The translations under genes and the position numbers were made by a program. The notes under the pieces are model-generated. The model was not told where the DNA came from, made no database searches, and saw only the letters and a list, made by a program, of their open reading frames with translations. This document shows positions 25,948 through 34,847 of a stretch of 64,000 nt of DNA, one piece after another; the stretch's first letter is position 1; every line of letters begins with the position of its first letter. The DNA is from CALJDF01 sp038121105 (GTDB taxonomy: Bacteria > Pseudomonadota > Alphaproteobacteria > SHVP01), in contig JAYONB010000009.1 of assembly GCA_038121105.1 (NCBI GenBank), forward strand, positions 1 through 64,000, in the 5' to 3' direction.

Positions 25948-27000
25948 TTAGATTATCTCATCTTCGTCAAACATCGGGTTGGACTCGAGATCGTCGACAA
26001 TTGCTTCAATTTTGTTGCCGGCGGCAACGGTACCTGCCACCTCTGCAATGTGAAACAACGCATCTCCTTCGTTGACTATCGGGAGATTGGTCCGACCGAT
26101 GATAATGCCGGCGTTGGCCGCAACGACCTCCGTCTCGGACTCGCCGATCGGGTCCGAGATCACGCCTATAACCTCGCCTTTCTTAACCGCGGTGCCGTTC
26201 TTTTGGTGAACGCGGAGAATCCCTCCTTCTGGCGCTCGGACCCAATTCGAATTCGTCGAATGGGCAGGCGGATGGCGCGGGATAGTCGCCTTTTTGGCAT
26301 TAATCATGCCGATCCTATTCATAACGGCGAGGACGCCGCGTTCGCCGATTCGGATGGCAGATTCGTCGAACCGCAACGCTTCACCTGCTTCGTAAATCAT
26401 CACGTCGACGCCACGATCCGCGGCAGTCGCGCGTAGAGATCCTGGGCGTACCGTCGACTGAATCACGATTGGCGCGCCAAACGCCACAGCAAGTTCATAG
26501 AGCTTTGCGTTGTCTCTTGCGATTCTGATCTGAGGCAGGTTGCTTCGGTGGACGGCCGCCGAGTGGAGGTCGATCCCCAGGTCTGAACGCATCACGACCT
26601 CGTTTAGGAAGAGATTGGCCAGCCTACTTGCGAGCGATCCTCTCTCCGAGCCTGGGAACGAACGATTAAGGTCGCGACGGTCAGGAAGGTAGCGCGAGTG
26701 GGAAATGAAGCCATAGGCATTGACGATAGGGACGGCGATCAAGGTGCCGGATATGCGGCTGGTGATCGACCGGCGCAACAGGCGACGAATTATTTCGACG
26801 CCCTGAATCTCGTCTCCATGGACGGCCGCAGAGACGAATAGGACTGGTCCATCCCTACGCCCATGGACGACGTGGAGCGGAAGGGACATCGGCGTATTGT
26901 CAGATAGAACACTGACGGGGATTTTGATCGTGCGTCGCTCGCCCGCAGCGATTTCTTGTCCGGAGACCTTGAATGCGGGCCGGCGGGACCGAGGTGCCAT
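25948..27000 (-). CDS. Succinylglutamate desuccinylase/aspartoacylase family deacylase
   Basis: A 350-aa zinc carboxypeptidase-like acylase. Zn ligands appear as AAVHGDEIQG (HxxE) and IDLHSAA, with DRRDLNRSFPG carrying conserved Asn-Arg. The C-terminal part (about 260-335) looks like a barrel-sandwich domain (GGILRVHQKNGTAVKKGEVIG). It removes an acyl or amino-acid group from a substrate. It follows rimK by 6 bp, in an operon rimB-rimK-this gene, suggesting it edits or recycles the ligation product (inference). Confidence 0.88.
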   Translation of the reverse strand: MAPRSRRPAFKVSGQEIAAGERRTIKIPVSVLSDNTPMSLPLHVVHGRRDGPVLFVSAAVHGDEIQGVEIIRRLLRRSITSRISGTLIAVPIVNAYGFISHSRYLPDRRDLNRSFPGSERGSLASRLANLFLNEVVMRSDLGIDLHSAAVHRSNLPQIRIARDNAKLYELAVAFGAPIVIQSTVRPGSLRATAADRGVDVMIYEAGEALRFDESAIRIGERGVLAVMNRIGMINAKKATIPRHPPAHSTNSNWVRAPEGGILRVHQKNGTAVKKGEVIGVISDPIGESETEVVAANAGIIIGRTNLPIVNEGDALFHIAEVAGTVAAGNKIEAIVDDLESNPMFDEDEII

Positions 27001-27006
27001 TGATCT

Positions 27007-27912
27007 CTAGCCCTTTCCTCGTGTTTTCGTCTTGCCCGGTTTCGCGTTTTTTTCGATGAACTCAATGATTCGCCCAGCCACGTCGATGCCTGTTGCCTTT
27101 TCGACGCCCTCGAGACCGGGCGATGAATTGACCTCCATCACGACTGGGCCGTGGTTTGCCCGCAACATATCGACACCACATACGTTCAGGCCGAGAGCGT
27201 GGGCGGCACGCACCGCTGTCGATCGCTCTTCGGGCGTTATTTTAATCATCTCCGCTGTGCCCCCACGGTGAAGATTGGAGCGGAACTCGCCATCCGCGCC
27301 GGTGCGTTTCATTGCCGCGATCACCTTGTTCCCCACGACGAGGGCACGGATGTCCGTCGACCCAGCTTCTTTAATGAACTCCTGGACGAGGATGTTGACG
27401 TTGGCGCCGCGAAACGCCTCGATAACGGATTTCGCGGATTTCAGGGTTTCGCCAAGGACGACGCCGATTCCCTGGGTGCCCTCGATGAGTTTGATAATCA
27501 CCGGGGCGCCACCGACCGCGTTGATGACTTCCTCCGTCTGATTCGGATCGTGAGCAAAAGCTGTTACCGGCAGACCGATGCCTTCGCGAGAGAGAATTTG
27601 CATTGAGCGCAATTTGTCGCGTGACCGCCCGATCGCGACCGACTCGTTGAGGGGGTAAACGCCCATCATTTCGAACTGCCGCAGCACCGCGAGTCCATAG
27701 TAGGTCACCGACGCGCCGATACGTGGCACGACAACGTCGTATCCTGAAAGCACTTCGCCGCTGTATTTTACCTCAGGGCGATAGGACGTAATGTTCATGT
27801 AGCACCTAAGCGTATTGAACACGTCCATTTGGTGGCCCCGCTCTACGGCTGCTTCGACCAGCCGCTTGTGCGAGTATAGGTTTGGGTTGCGCGCCATCAT
27901 CGCCATACGCAT
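27007..27912 (-). CDS. rimK: RimK ATP-grasp amino-acid ligase
   Basis: A 301-aa ATP-grasp ligase. RNPNLYSHKRLVEAAVERGH at the N-terminus and the VPRIGASVTYYGLAVLRQFE block are typical RimK. ATP-grasp features: VIIKLIEGTQGIGV, LVQEFIKEAGSTDIRALVVG, and metal-binding VVMEVNSSPGLEGVE. E. coli RimK adds glutamates to ribosomal protein S6 and can make poly-glutamate. GGGAG lies 9 nt before the ATG. It is flanked by rimB and an aspartoacylase-like gene. Confidence 0.93.
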   Translation of the reverse strand: MRMAMMARNPNLYSHKRLVEAAVERGHQMDVFNTLRCYMNITSYRPEVKYSGEVLSGYDVVVPRIGASVTYYGLAVLRQFEMMGVYPLNESVAIGRSRDKLRSMQILSREGIGLPVTAFAHDPNQTEEVINAVGGAPVIIKLIEGTQGIGVVLGETLKSAKSVIEAFRGANVNILVQEFIKEAGSTDIRALVVGNKVIAAMKRTGADGEFRSNLHRGGTAEMIKITPEERSTAVRAAHALGLNVCGVDMLRANHGPVVMEVNSSPGLEGVEKATGIDVAGRIIEFIEKNAKPGKTKTRGKG

Positions 27913-27955
27913 GGCGGGATACTCCCATCATTGCGGCACCCCGTTGGTGCAGCTT

Positions 27956-28465
27956 CTATTCTTCTTCGTCGACAACCCTCGGGCGCTTGCCGCCGGTCAA
28001 AAACGTCATGCTTGGGTCGATCACTAAACGATCGACCATCGCGGAACGACCGATAAGAAAGGGCACTTTCATGTCCGAGCGATCCGTCAGCGTAATCTCG
28101 ATTCGCCACGACAAACTAGCCAAGGTGATCTCGGTCTCGATCAGGTAGCGTTGTTCGACATGGCCGGATGACGATTTGACGTCCCGGAGGTCTGTTAGCC
28201 TGGCGGTGTGCGGCAAACGGTCGCCAGCCATCGGAAGGTCGTCGTCGAGCGCAAAGTTGACCCACGGAGCCCCGTTCTCTTGAAACACAACGATTCTCGG
28301 CGCGTGCAGCGCAGAGGTTCGGGCGCCGGTGTCCATCTTGGCGAGAATTCGCTTTACGCCAATCTCTGGTAGCGACACCCATTCTTTCCATCCAACGACG
28401 AGCTGATCGTTGTCGAACCCATCGTCCGGTCGGGTGCGGGGGGAAGTCCCGGCATGCTTGGTCAT
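27956..28465 (-). CDS. rimB: RimB-type retropepsin-like protein (ATP-dependent zinc protease family)
   Basis: A 169-aa aspartic-protease-fold protein. VVGWKEWVSLPEIGVKRILAK followed by MDTGARTSALHA carries the catalytic DTGA motif (Asp about 45). In Pseudomonas RimB works with RimK and cleaves glutamate tails from S6. The gene is first in the operon rimB-rimK-aspartoacylase, with 43 bp to rimK. The first about 20 residues are charged and variable. I see no clear ribosome site for ATG 28465. Confidence 0.9.
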   Translation of the reverse strand: MTKHAGTSPRTRPDDGFDNDQLVVGWKEWVSLPEIGVKRILAKMDTGARTSALHAPRIVVFQENGAPWVNFALDDDLPMAGDRLPHTARLTDLRDVKSSSGHVEQRYLIETEITLASLSWRIEITLTDRSDMKVPFLIGRSAMVDRLVIDPSMTFLTGGKRPRVVDEEE

Positions 28466-28562
28466 CGCTGACGAGACAAACGAATGCCGCCGCGGGGGGA
28501 GGCCCGAAAGCGATGGTGGTTTGGGGCGGTTCCCAGTGTTTGCAGGTGGTGCATGTCTGCCG

Positions 28563-29537
28563 TCATATCCATCGAAGACGTTTCAGGACGGCCACCTCGA
28601 CCCCGACTAATACCGCCAAGAGGCCGCAGAAGATTGCAAAGGCCCAAGGCGAATCGGCGCCCGGAATTCCGCCGACGTTGACGCCAAGGAGTCCGGTGAG
28701 AAACCCCAGCGGCAGCATAATCGTCGCCACCACGGTCAGGAGATACATCGTCCGGTTCATCTGTTCGGACATGTGGGTCGTCAGTTCGTCTTGCAGCACG
28801 GCGGTACGGTCACGCACCGCGTCGAGATCCTCGACGTATCGCATCGTTCGATCGGCCACCTCGCGCAGGCGGGCCCGCTGGTTCGGGTTGATCAAATCGG
28901 TGTCCAAACCGGCAAGACGGTTCATTGCTTCGCGTTGCGGCGCCATATGCCGGCGAAGCGAGATCGCTTCGCGGCGTATCTGATGCAGCTCGCGGCGCAA
29001 ATCTCCGTCGCGACGTTCACCGATGGCACCTTCGAGGATACCCAACCGATCTTCGATATCTTCGATGACCGGTTCCATGCGGGCGGCAAGGTATTCGGCT
29101 AGTCGACCGAGGGCGCCAGGCGCGGTGCGCGCGCCGACTCGATTGGCGAGATCTTCACGCATCGTGTCGATGGAAAACAGCCGGCGCATGCGGACGGTCA
29201 CAATCCGCTCATTGGTCGCAAAGACTCGGATCGACACCATGTCTTCCGGATCGGAACCTGGGTTGAGGTTCACCCCTCGGAGGATGGCAAGTGCGCCGTC
29301 ACCGACCACCGAGGTGCGCGGGCGCGGGTCTTCCTCAAGCAGTGCCTGGACCGTGAACTGATCGATACCGCTTTCATTCCGCAGCCAACGTTCGGCGGTG
29401 TCGTTTCCTCGCTGTAGGTGTACCCAGATAGGGCCGTCGTCGGCGCGCCAGTTGCGCACACCGGCCCAGTCGGCTTCGGTCGCGCCGCCTTCACCGTCGA
29501 GAATGGCGGCGTAGACGAGTCCATCACCGTCATCCAT
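28563..29537 (-). CDS. CorA-family divalent metal transporter, ZntB-like
   Basis: 324 aa, a large cytoplasmic N-domain with coiled-coil helices (about 140-260) and two C-terminal membrane helices. GLLGVNVGGIPG is the GxN selectivity motif (GVN variant, as in ZntB rather than GMN). It moves Zn or Mg; direction and ion cannot be set from sequence. It follows msrB by 7 bp on the same strand, so they may be co-transcribed. Confidence 0.88.
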   Translation of the reverse strand: MDDGDGLVYAAILDGEGGATEADWAGVRNWRADDGPIWVHLQRGNDTAERWLRNESGIDQFTVQALLEEDPRPRTSVVGDGALAILRGVNLNPGSDPEDMVSIRVFATNERIVTVRMRRLFSIDTMREDLANRVGARTAPGALGRLAEYLAARMEPVIEDIEDRLGILEGAIGERRDGDLRRELHQIRREAISLRRHMAPQREAMNRLAGLDTDLINPNQRARLREVADRTMRYVEDLDAVRDRTAVLQDELTTHMSEQMNRTMYLLTVVATIMLPLGFLTGLLGVNVGGIPGADSPWAFAIFCGLLAVLVGVEVAVLKRLRWI

Positions 29538-29544
29538 GAGTTTA

Positions 29545-29943
29545 CTATTCGTCCTTCGGCTGGTGTTTCAGCGACAACGAGTTCATGCAGTACCGCAAGC
29601 CGGTTGGTTGCGGGCCGTCCTCGAACACGTGCCCGAGGTGGGAGCCGCACCGGCTGCACATCACCTCCGTTCGGACCATGCCGTGGCTAACGTCCCTTTC
29701 GTTGACGACGCTCTCCTCGGAGAGGGGGGCATAAAAACTCGGCCAGCCGCTGCCCGAATCGTACTTTGTGTCAGCATCGAAAAGCGCGTTGCCGCAAGCG
29801 CGACAAAGATAGGTGCCGGGTTCTTTGTAGTCGTTGTATTCGCCGGTGAATGCGCGCTCCGTACCCTTCTGGCGCAGGACGTAGTATTCGTCCGGCGTTA
29901 GTTCGGTTTGCCACGCGTCGTCGGATTTTTCGATTTTGTCCAT
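29545..29943 (-). CDS. msrB: Peptide-methionine (R)-S-oxide reductase
   Basis: A 132-aa MsrB. Structural zinc pairs CRACG and CSRCG, substrate block SGSGWPSFYAPLSE, HLGHVFEDGPQPTG, and the catalytic Cys in LRYCMNSLSL near residue 119. It repairs methionine-R-sulfoxide with thioredoxin. CAGGAGGC precedes ATG 29943, which is preferred over an extension to 29964. Confidence 0.96.
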   Translation of the reverse strand: MDKIEKSDDAWQTELTPDEYYVLRQKGTERAFTGEYNDYKEPGTYLCRACGNALFDADTKYDSGSGWPSFYAPLSEESVVNERDVSHGMVRTEVMCSRCGSHLGHVFEDGPQPTGLRYCMNSLSLKHQPKDE

Positions 29944-30000
29944 GGGGCGCCTCCTGCCGGCCAAGTCTGGCAGGGCACGCGATGCGGGTCTAGCGCTGGG

Positions 30001-30279
30001 CTAGTTGGTACTTGATGCGGAAGAAGCACCGCCGCTGGACCCGATCGCCACTGCGACGCCAACCACAGCCACCAGGCCGACCGCCGCGGCCAATGCCCCG
30101 ACCGAAAGGGTGCCGGACGCACCCGTGGAGGATTGTCCGGAGGCGGCACCCGCCTTTTGGCGCGAGACTCCAAGGCCGGTCTTCGAGGATTGCGATTGGG
30201 CTTCTGCCATCGTGGTGGGGACCACGAGAGCGAGGGCGAGGGTAAGGGCAGCTAGGCCGCCGACCGATCGTTTGGGCAT
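30001..30279 (-). CDS. Small exported protein with a C-terminal hydrophobic segment
   Basis: 92 aa. A signal peptide (ALTLALALVVPTTMAEA) is followed by a Ser/Gly/Ala-rich stretch, one hydrophobic helix (AAAVGLVAVVGVAVAIGSS), and a Ser/Thr-rich tail. AAGGAC precedes the ATG at 30279. No domain is recognised; similar small proteins with glycine-rich tails occur in alphaproteobacteria, in my recollection. Confidence 0.6.
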   Translation of the reverse strand: MPKRSVGGLAALTLALALVVPTTMAEAQSQSSKTGLGVSRQKAGAASGQSSTGASGTLSVGALAAAVGLVAVVGVAVAIGSSGGASSASSTN

Positions 30280-30405
30280 GTCCGTCCTTGGGTCACGAAG
30301 TCTATGCGCCACCATAGCGCAACAGCGTTAAGAGACGGTAAAGGATCGACGTCTCCAGGTCGGGCCGTCGTTGCCCGCCGGTTCATTCGGGCGTAAAACC
30401 AAACG

Positions 30406-30831
30406 ATGCGATTACTGGCACTGGCAGGTCTAGCCACTCTTTTTCTTGCAGCGTGTGACGGCGGGCCCGACCCGGAAGCCGCGCGCGGCTATGCGACGCA
30501 AATCGACGAAAAAGCCGCCAAACAATGCGCCGCCGGGTACCAAACCTTTCTTCGTCGGTTCCCGGCACAAACCAGCGACACGCGGGGGATCGATGCGCCA
30601 CTCAAGAGCATCGATCTTTTTCCGCCGATGTTCTTTGCGCCTTTCGACCAACAGGAATTCGAGACCTTCGCGGGGGGGTACGCTGACGATGTGCGCGACC
30701 GCCTCCTGAACCAGCGCAGTACGCTCGTCCGCACCGGCACGACGCTGAAGAACGACTATGCCGAGGCCAATTGGCGCGCGTACTGCGATGGCATGCGGCA
30801 AATGGCGCGCACGCTCCGGAATCTCGGCTAA
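30406..30831 (+). CDS. Putative lipoprotein of unknown function
   Basis: 141 aa with a signal peptide and lipobox LFLAACDGG (Cys17 as acylation site). The mature part holds a few Cys and helical charged stretches but no domain I recognise. It stands alone between the small exported protein (divergent) and an ABC binding protein 149 bp downstream. Confidence 0.7.
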   Translation: MRLLALAGLATLFLAACDGGPDPEAARGYATQIDEKAAKQCAAGYQTFLRRFPAQTSDTRGIDAPLKSIDLFPPMFFAPFDQQEFETFAGGYADDVRDRLLNQRSTLVRTGTTLKNDYAEANWRAYCDGMRQMARTLRNLG

Positions 30832-30867
30832 CCTACGCGGCGCTGCGCGGGAAGACACGCGCGGAAG

Positions 30868-30878
30868 GTCCGGACATT
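30868..30878 (+). promoter_or_regulatory. GTCCGGACATT motif, copy 2
   Basis: The same 11-mer as at 12107, 113 bp upstream of the ATG of the second family-5 substrate-binding protein, and in the same orientation toward the gene. Both copies read on into ATTT. Confidence 0.5.
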
Positions 30879-30980
30879 TACGCGCACCCATCGAAAAGTT
30901 CGTGCCGGCGGTAATGCCGGGCGTGTGTCCCTCCTACATGATTGTCGTTTCCATTGGCTGCCTTCGGGGAGGAAGGGACG

Positions 30981-32489
30981 ATGAAAAACTGTTTACGCAA
31001 AGCGCTGGTGCCGTTTGTCGCGGTATCGATGCTGGCGGGGGGGTCCGCCGGCGCGGCTGAATTGATCGTAGGATCGGCAAGCATGCCGCGGTCTTTGGCC
31101 AATCCACTCGGTGACGGATCTCACTCCGGTCGCTGGAAGTTTCAGCTCGCTTTTGATCCCGTGACGTATGGCACCTCGACCGGCACACAACCCGGCCTTG
31201 GGGTTGCCTGGAAGAACACATCGCCCACGACTTGGGAGCTTAAAGTTCGTAAGGACGCCGTGTTTCATGACGGCAAGCCGCTTCATTCCTCGGATATTGC
31301 CGACTTGATCAACTGGCTCAACACCAAAGAGGGCAAGGCCAAGGGCATCAACACGTTGCGCAATATGTCGAACATCATTGCCGCTCGCGTGATCGATGAC
31401 GAAACGTTTGAAGTGACGACCAAGACGCCCGATCCGATGGTGCCACCGCTGCTCGGCGGGCTTTATGTCGTGAACATGAAGGTCTTCAATGACCTCGGTT
31501 ACGACGGCATTGCCAACAACCCTGTCGGCAACGGGCCCTACAAGTCGATCAAGTGGACGAACGACATCATCGAGGTCGAACCCCATAAGGCGGGTTGGCG
31601 ACCCGGTAAAATCGACAAGCTGACGATGCGGGCGTTGCCAGAGGTGGCCGCGCGCCTGTCGGCTTTCGAGTCCAACCAGATCGACCTGGCATTCGAAGTC
31701 TCGCCCGAGGCCCGCCCGCGCGTCGAGGCGGCAGGCGGCAAGCTCGTCATCAGTTCGACTCCGCAGAATATCAATCTGATGTTCTTCCAAAACCGTCCCG
31801 GAACGCCGTTGCATGACGTGCGGGTTCGGCAGGCGTTGAACTATGCGGTCGACAAGGAAGCGTTTGTCGAAACGATTCTCGGCGGTCTGACGGTGCCGGC
31901 GGGGCAACCGGCGGCCCGTTCGGTGAACGGCTATAACCCCGCCATTAAGCCTTATCCCTACGATCCCGATAAAGCTCGGCAGCTCTTGGCCGAGGCGGGT
32001 TACGGCAACGGTCTGGAACTCAAAGCCGAAGCGGTGGTCAATGTCGCCGAGCGGCGCGAGATCTACAGTCAGGTGGCGCTCGATGCCGCCAAGGTTGGGG
32101 TGAAAATCACCATCGACGAAATCACCCTTCCTGATCTGATCAAGCGGGTTCGCGACACCAGCCAGATGGCGCCGTTGTTCGGCTTCAACTATGGCTCCGA
32201 ACCGACGATGGATGTGATGCGTTCGATCAACGCGCTCCATTCGTGCAACACGCGCACCAAATGGACGTGTTTCCCGGACATTGAGCCGACCATCAAAGCG
32301 GCGAACGAAGAGTTCGATGTCGCAAAACGGCGTGAGATGCTGAAGGAGATCAATCAGCACTATCACGACCAGGCTTCCGCCATTTTCCTTTACGAAGAAG
32401 TGCAGATCGACGCGGTCTCCAACAAAGCGAAGGGCTATGCCCCGAACAACCGCGTCATCAATTGGGCCGACCTGACCGTCGACGGTTAG
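30981..32489 (+). CDS. ABC transporter substrate-binding protein, family 5 (second orphan)
   Basis: A 502-aa periplasmic binding protein with signal peptide ending at GGSAGAAELIVG. SBP_bac_5 features: LKVRKDAVFHDGKPLHSSDI, NPVGNGPYKSIKW, VRVRQALNYAVDKEAFVE and YDPDKARQLLAEAGYGNG. GGGGAGGAAGGG precedes the ATG. Again no permease or ATPase is near and a terminator follows, so it is an orphan component that must serve a transporter elsewhere. Ligand unknown (peptide, opine or glycoside). Copy 2 of the GTCCGGACATT motif is upstream. Confidence 0.9.
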   Translation: MKNCLRKALVPFVAVSMLAGGSAGAAELIVGSASMPRSLANPLGDGSHSGRWKFQLAFDPVTYGTSTGTQPGLGVAWKNTSPTTWELKVRKDAVFHDGKPLHSSDIADLINWLNTKEGKAKGINTLRNMSNIIAARVIDDETFEVTTKTPDPMVPPLLGGLYVVNMKVFNDLGYDGIANNPVGNGPYKSIKWTNDIIEVEPHKAGWRPGKIDKLTMRALPEVAARLSAFESNQIDLAFEVSPEARPRVEAAGGKLVISSTPQNINLMFFQNRPGTPLHDVRVRQALNYAVDKEAFVETILGGLTVPAGQPAARSVNGYNPAIKPYPYDPDKARQLLAEAGYGNGLELKAEAVVNVAERREIYSQVALDAAKVGVKITIDEITLPDLIKRVRDTSQMAPLFGFNYGSEPTMDVMRSINALHSCNTRTKWTCFPDIEPTIKAANEEFDVAKRREMLKEINQHYHDQASAIFLYEEVQIDAVSNKAKGYAPNNRVINWADLTVDG

Positions 32490-32503
32490 GCGACCAACCT
32501 CTT

Positions 32504-32540
32504 ATGGGCCCGCGACCTCTGGTTGCGGGCCCATTTCTTT
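32504..32540 (+). terminator. Rho-independent terminator
   Basis: A perfect 10-bp stem (ATGGGCCCGC / GCGGGCCCAT), extendable to 14 bp with one G-T pair, a TCT loop, and TTCTTT after it. It lies 14 bp after the stop of the substrate-binding protein gene. Confidence 0.85.
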
Positions 32541-32575
32541 GCGACACAAGCCGGCGCGGCAAAGGATCGTTCGTC

Positions 32576-33712
32576 ATGCAATTCACCCACACGCATTTCA
32601 TGCCCTACACCGGCGTAACCGAAGCCGCGAAAGACTGGCCGGTACCCAACAAGTTATGCGACGGCGACCTCGCCGCCTCGTTGTGGGAGCAGTACATCGA
32701 GGACAAAGTTTACGCCGAGGAGTGCGGTTTCGATTGGATGGGGTCCAACGAGCATCACTTCAGCCCCTACGGTATGATGCCGAACCCGAATCTTGTCGGC
32801 GCCATCCTAGCCGACCGGACCGAAAGGGCGCGGATCGTTCAGACCGGCAACCTCGTGCCCATCACCAATCCCATTCGCATCGCCGAGGAATACGCGATGC
32901 TCGATGTCGCCAGCAGAGGGCGGTTGGTTGCAGGCTTTATGCGGGGCATCCCGCATGAATACGTCGCCTACAATGTGGCGGCAGACGAGTCCTACGACCG
33001 GATGGAAGAGGCGGTCGAGCTCATCCTGAAATGCTGGACCGAGCCCGAGCCGTTCGGCTGGGAAGGCGAGTACTATCAATACCGCGCGGTGTCGGTGTGG
33101 CCGCGACCGATTCAAAAACCGCATCCACCCATTGTCATGTCGGTGTCGACCGAGCGCTCGGCGCGGATAGCGGCGAAGTTCAAAGCGATAGCCGGGATTC
33201 TTGCGCTTACGTCCTTCGATGATGCGCGCAAGACCATGGATCGCTACCGCGAATACGCCCGCGAAGCGGGTTGGGAACCTACGGCCGAGCATTTCACCAC
33301 CGGTGCCAACTGTTGCATTGCGCCAACCTACGAAGAGGCCAAAGCCCACCTCGAGCCGTCGATCGAGTATTTCTTCGGCACGCTCGGTGGCGGTATTCGG
33401 ACGGCCCAGAAGATCGTCATTCAGAAGACGCGGTATTTCGGGTCGGCCGAAGAACTCGAGGAGCGCAAGAAAACGTTCGTCAACATGCGCCAAGGGGGGC
33501 TCACCTTTGACGAACGCGTCGAAGCCGGGTTGGTGATCTGCGGCACACCCGAAATGGCGATCGAACAGATCAAGCGGTTCCACAAGGAACTCGGCATCGT
33601 GCACATGGGCCTCCACTGCAACATCGGCAACATGCCGCGCGAGGTGGGGCGTCGGACGATGGCCTATCTGCGTGACGAGGTGTTCCCTGCCGTGCGTCAT
33701 CTGGGGACGTAG
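32576..33712 (+). CDS. LLM-class flavin-dependent monooxygenase (luciferase-like)
   Basis: 378 aa, an F420/FMN luciferase-like TIM barrel. Signs: EECGFDWMGSNEHHF (conserved NEHH), RIAEEYAMLDVASRGRLVAGF, DRMEEAVELILKCW and a substrate-side WPRPIQKPHPPIV. Such enzymes oxidise alkanes, sulfonates, amines or polyketides with reduced flavin. AAAGGA lies 10 nt before the ATG at 32576. A terminator separates it from the binding protein gene, so it may have its own promoter. Confidence 0.88.
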   Translation: MQFTHTHFMPYTGVTEAAKDWPVPNKLCDGDLAASLWEQYIEDKVYAEECGFDWMGSNEHHFSPYGMMPNPNLVGAILADRTERARIVQTGNLVPITNPIRIAEEYAMLDVASRGRLVAGFMRGIPHEYVAYNVAADESYDRMEEAVELILKCWTEPEPFGWEGEYYQYRAVSVWPRPIQKPHPPIVMSVSTERSARIAAKFKAIAGILALTSFDDARKTMDRYREYAREAGWEPTAEHFTTGANCCIAPTYEEAKAHLEPSIEYFFGTLGGGIRTAQKIVIQKTRYFGSAEELEERKKTFVNMRQGGLTFDERVEAGLVICGTPEMAIEQIKRFHKELGIVHMGLHCNIGNMPREVGRRTMAYLRDEVFPAVRHLGT

Positions 33713-33808
33713 CCCGACGCAGCGACGACCTCTTGGACATCGGGTAGTTGTGATTCGGCGCTGAAGCGCCTAAGCACTAGCCGACAACTGATCTTCCCTA
33801 GGAGACTT

Positions 33809-34747
33809 ATGACCAACCCCGAGGCGGCAGAGACGGCGACGCCGAATGCAGCCACGCGGCCAATGAACCTCGTCGACTTCGCGCTTTATGCGGTGTTGGT
33901 GGGGATTTGGGGCGGCTCCTTCATTGCGATCGAGTTTCAACTCGGGGTCGTCGCCAACGAGGTCTCCGTGTTGTGGCGCTACCTGATGGCCGCCATCGCG
34001 ATGACGGGGGTTTGCGTCGTCGCGAGACGGCGCATGCGCGGGTTCTCGTTTGTCGACCACCTTTATTTCGTCGCCCTCGGCGTTTTCTTCTTCTCCCTTA
34101 ATTATGTGCTGATCTATCGCGCTCAAACCGAGCTCACCAGTGGCCTCGCCGCGATTATCTTCACGATGGCGCTGTTTTTCACGACGCTCAACGCCCGCAT
34201 CTTTCTCGCCGCGTCACTTAACGCACGTATCCTGTTGGGCGGTGCGATCGGTCTTGGCGGTTTGATCTTGCTTTTCGGTGATTCGCTTTTTGCCTCCAGC
34301 ATCGACTCGAACACCTTGATTGGCATCGGATATATGCTCGGGGCGGCATACGTGGTCTCGCTGGCCACCGTCGTTACGGCCAAACTGAATCTGCGTCGGG
34401 TGCCGGCGCTTCAGGCCAACGGTTGGGGCATGATTTACGGTGCCGCGTTCAACGTCCTGTTCGTTCTGGCATTGGGCCGCGAGATATCGTTCGAGTGGAC
34501 GATGCCCTATGTCCTGTCGCTCGCTTACCTGACATTTCCTGCCGGCGTCCTGGCCTTTATCATCTATTTCGCGGTTGTGGCGCGCATCGGGCCGGCGCGG
34601 TCCTCCTATTTCACGTTGATGTCGCCCATGGTAGCGATCGTCATCTCTGTCCTGGTCGAAGGGTTGCCGGTAACCCTCGCGCTAATCGGCGGGGTAGTTG
34701 CCGTCCTTGCCGGCAACTACATCGCGATGCGGGCGCGGTCACCCTAG
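33809..34747 (+). CDS. EamA/DMT-family transporter
   Basis: 312 aa, about ten membrane helices in two EamA repeats. YAVLVGIWGGSFIAIEFQLG starts the first repeat, and TSGLAAIIFTMALFFTTLNA and YFTLMSPMVAIVISVLVEG are typical later segments. It exports or imports small metabolites; the substrate is unknown. CTAGGAGAC precedes the ATG. Confidence 0.88.
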   Translation: MTNPEAAETATPNAATRPMNLVDFALYAVLVGIWGGSFIAIEFQLGVVANEVSVLWRYLMAAIAMTGVCVVARRRMRGFSFVDHLYFVALGVFFFSLNYVLIYRAQTELTSGLAAIIFTMALFFTTLNARIFLAASLNARILLGGAIGLGGLILLFGDSLFASSIDSNTLIGIGYMLGAAYVVSLATVVTAKLNLRRVPALQANGWGMIYGAAFNVLFVLALGREISFEWTMPYVLSLAYLTFPAGVLAFIIYFAVVARIGPARSSYFTLMSPMVAIVISVLVEGLPVTLALIGGVVAVLAGNYIAMRARSP

Positions 34748-34812
34748 GCAAGGCGTTGGTTTAACTCATGATTTCGCGTGTTCCTCTGTTTTCTGGACGG
34801 AGGAATTTCCCT

Positions 34813-34836
34813 ATGATTGCCGCGCGCAGTTTGTAG
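34813..34836 (+). CDS. Possible 7-residue leader peptide upstream of the FecR-domain gene
   Basis: A short frame ATG-TAG (MIAARSL) with an excellent CGGAGGA ribosome site 8 nt before it, ending 11 bp before the GTG of the FecR-domain gene and in a different frame. It could couple or attenuate translation of the gene below; it may also be chance. Confidence 0.3.
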   Translation: MIAARSL

Positions 34837-34847
34837 CTGGGTAGGTC

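Noticed and set aside
33740..33790. Inverted repeats GGCGC/GCGCC and AGTTGT/ACAACT between the luciferase-like and EamA genes
   Set aside because: No T-run follows and the loop geometry is poor, so I do not call a terminator or operator.
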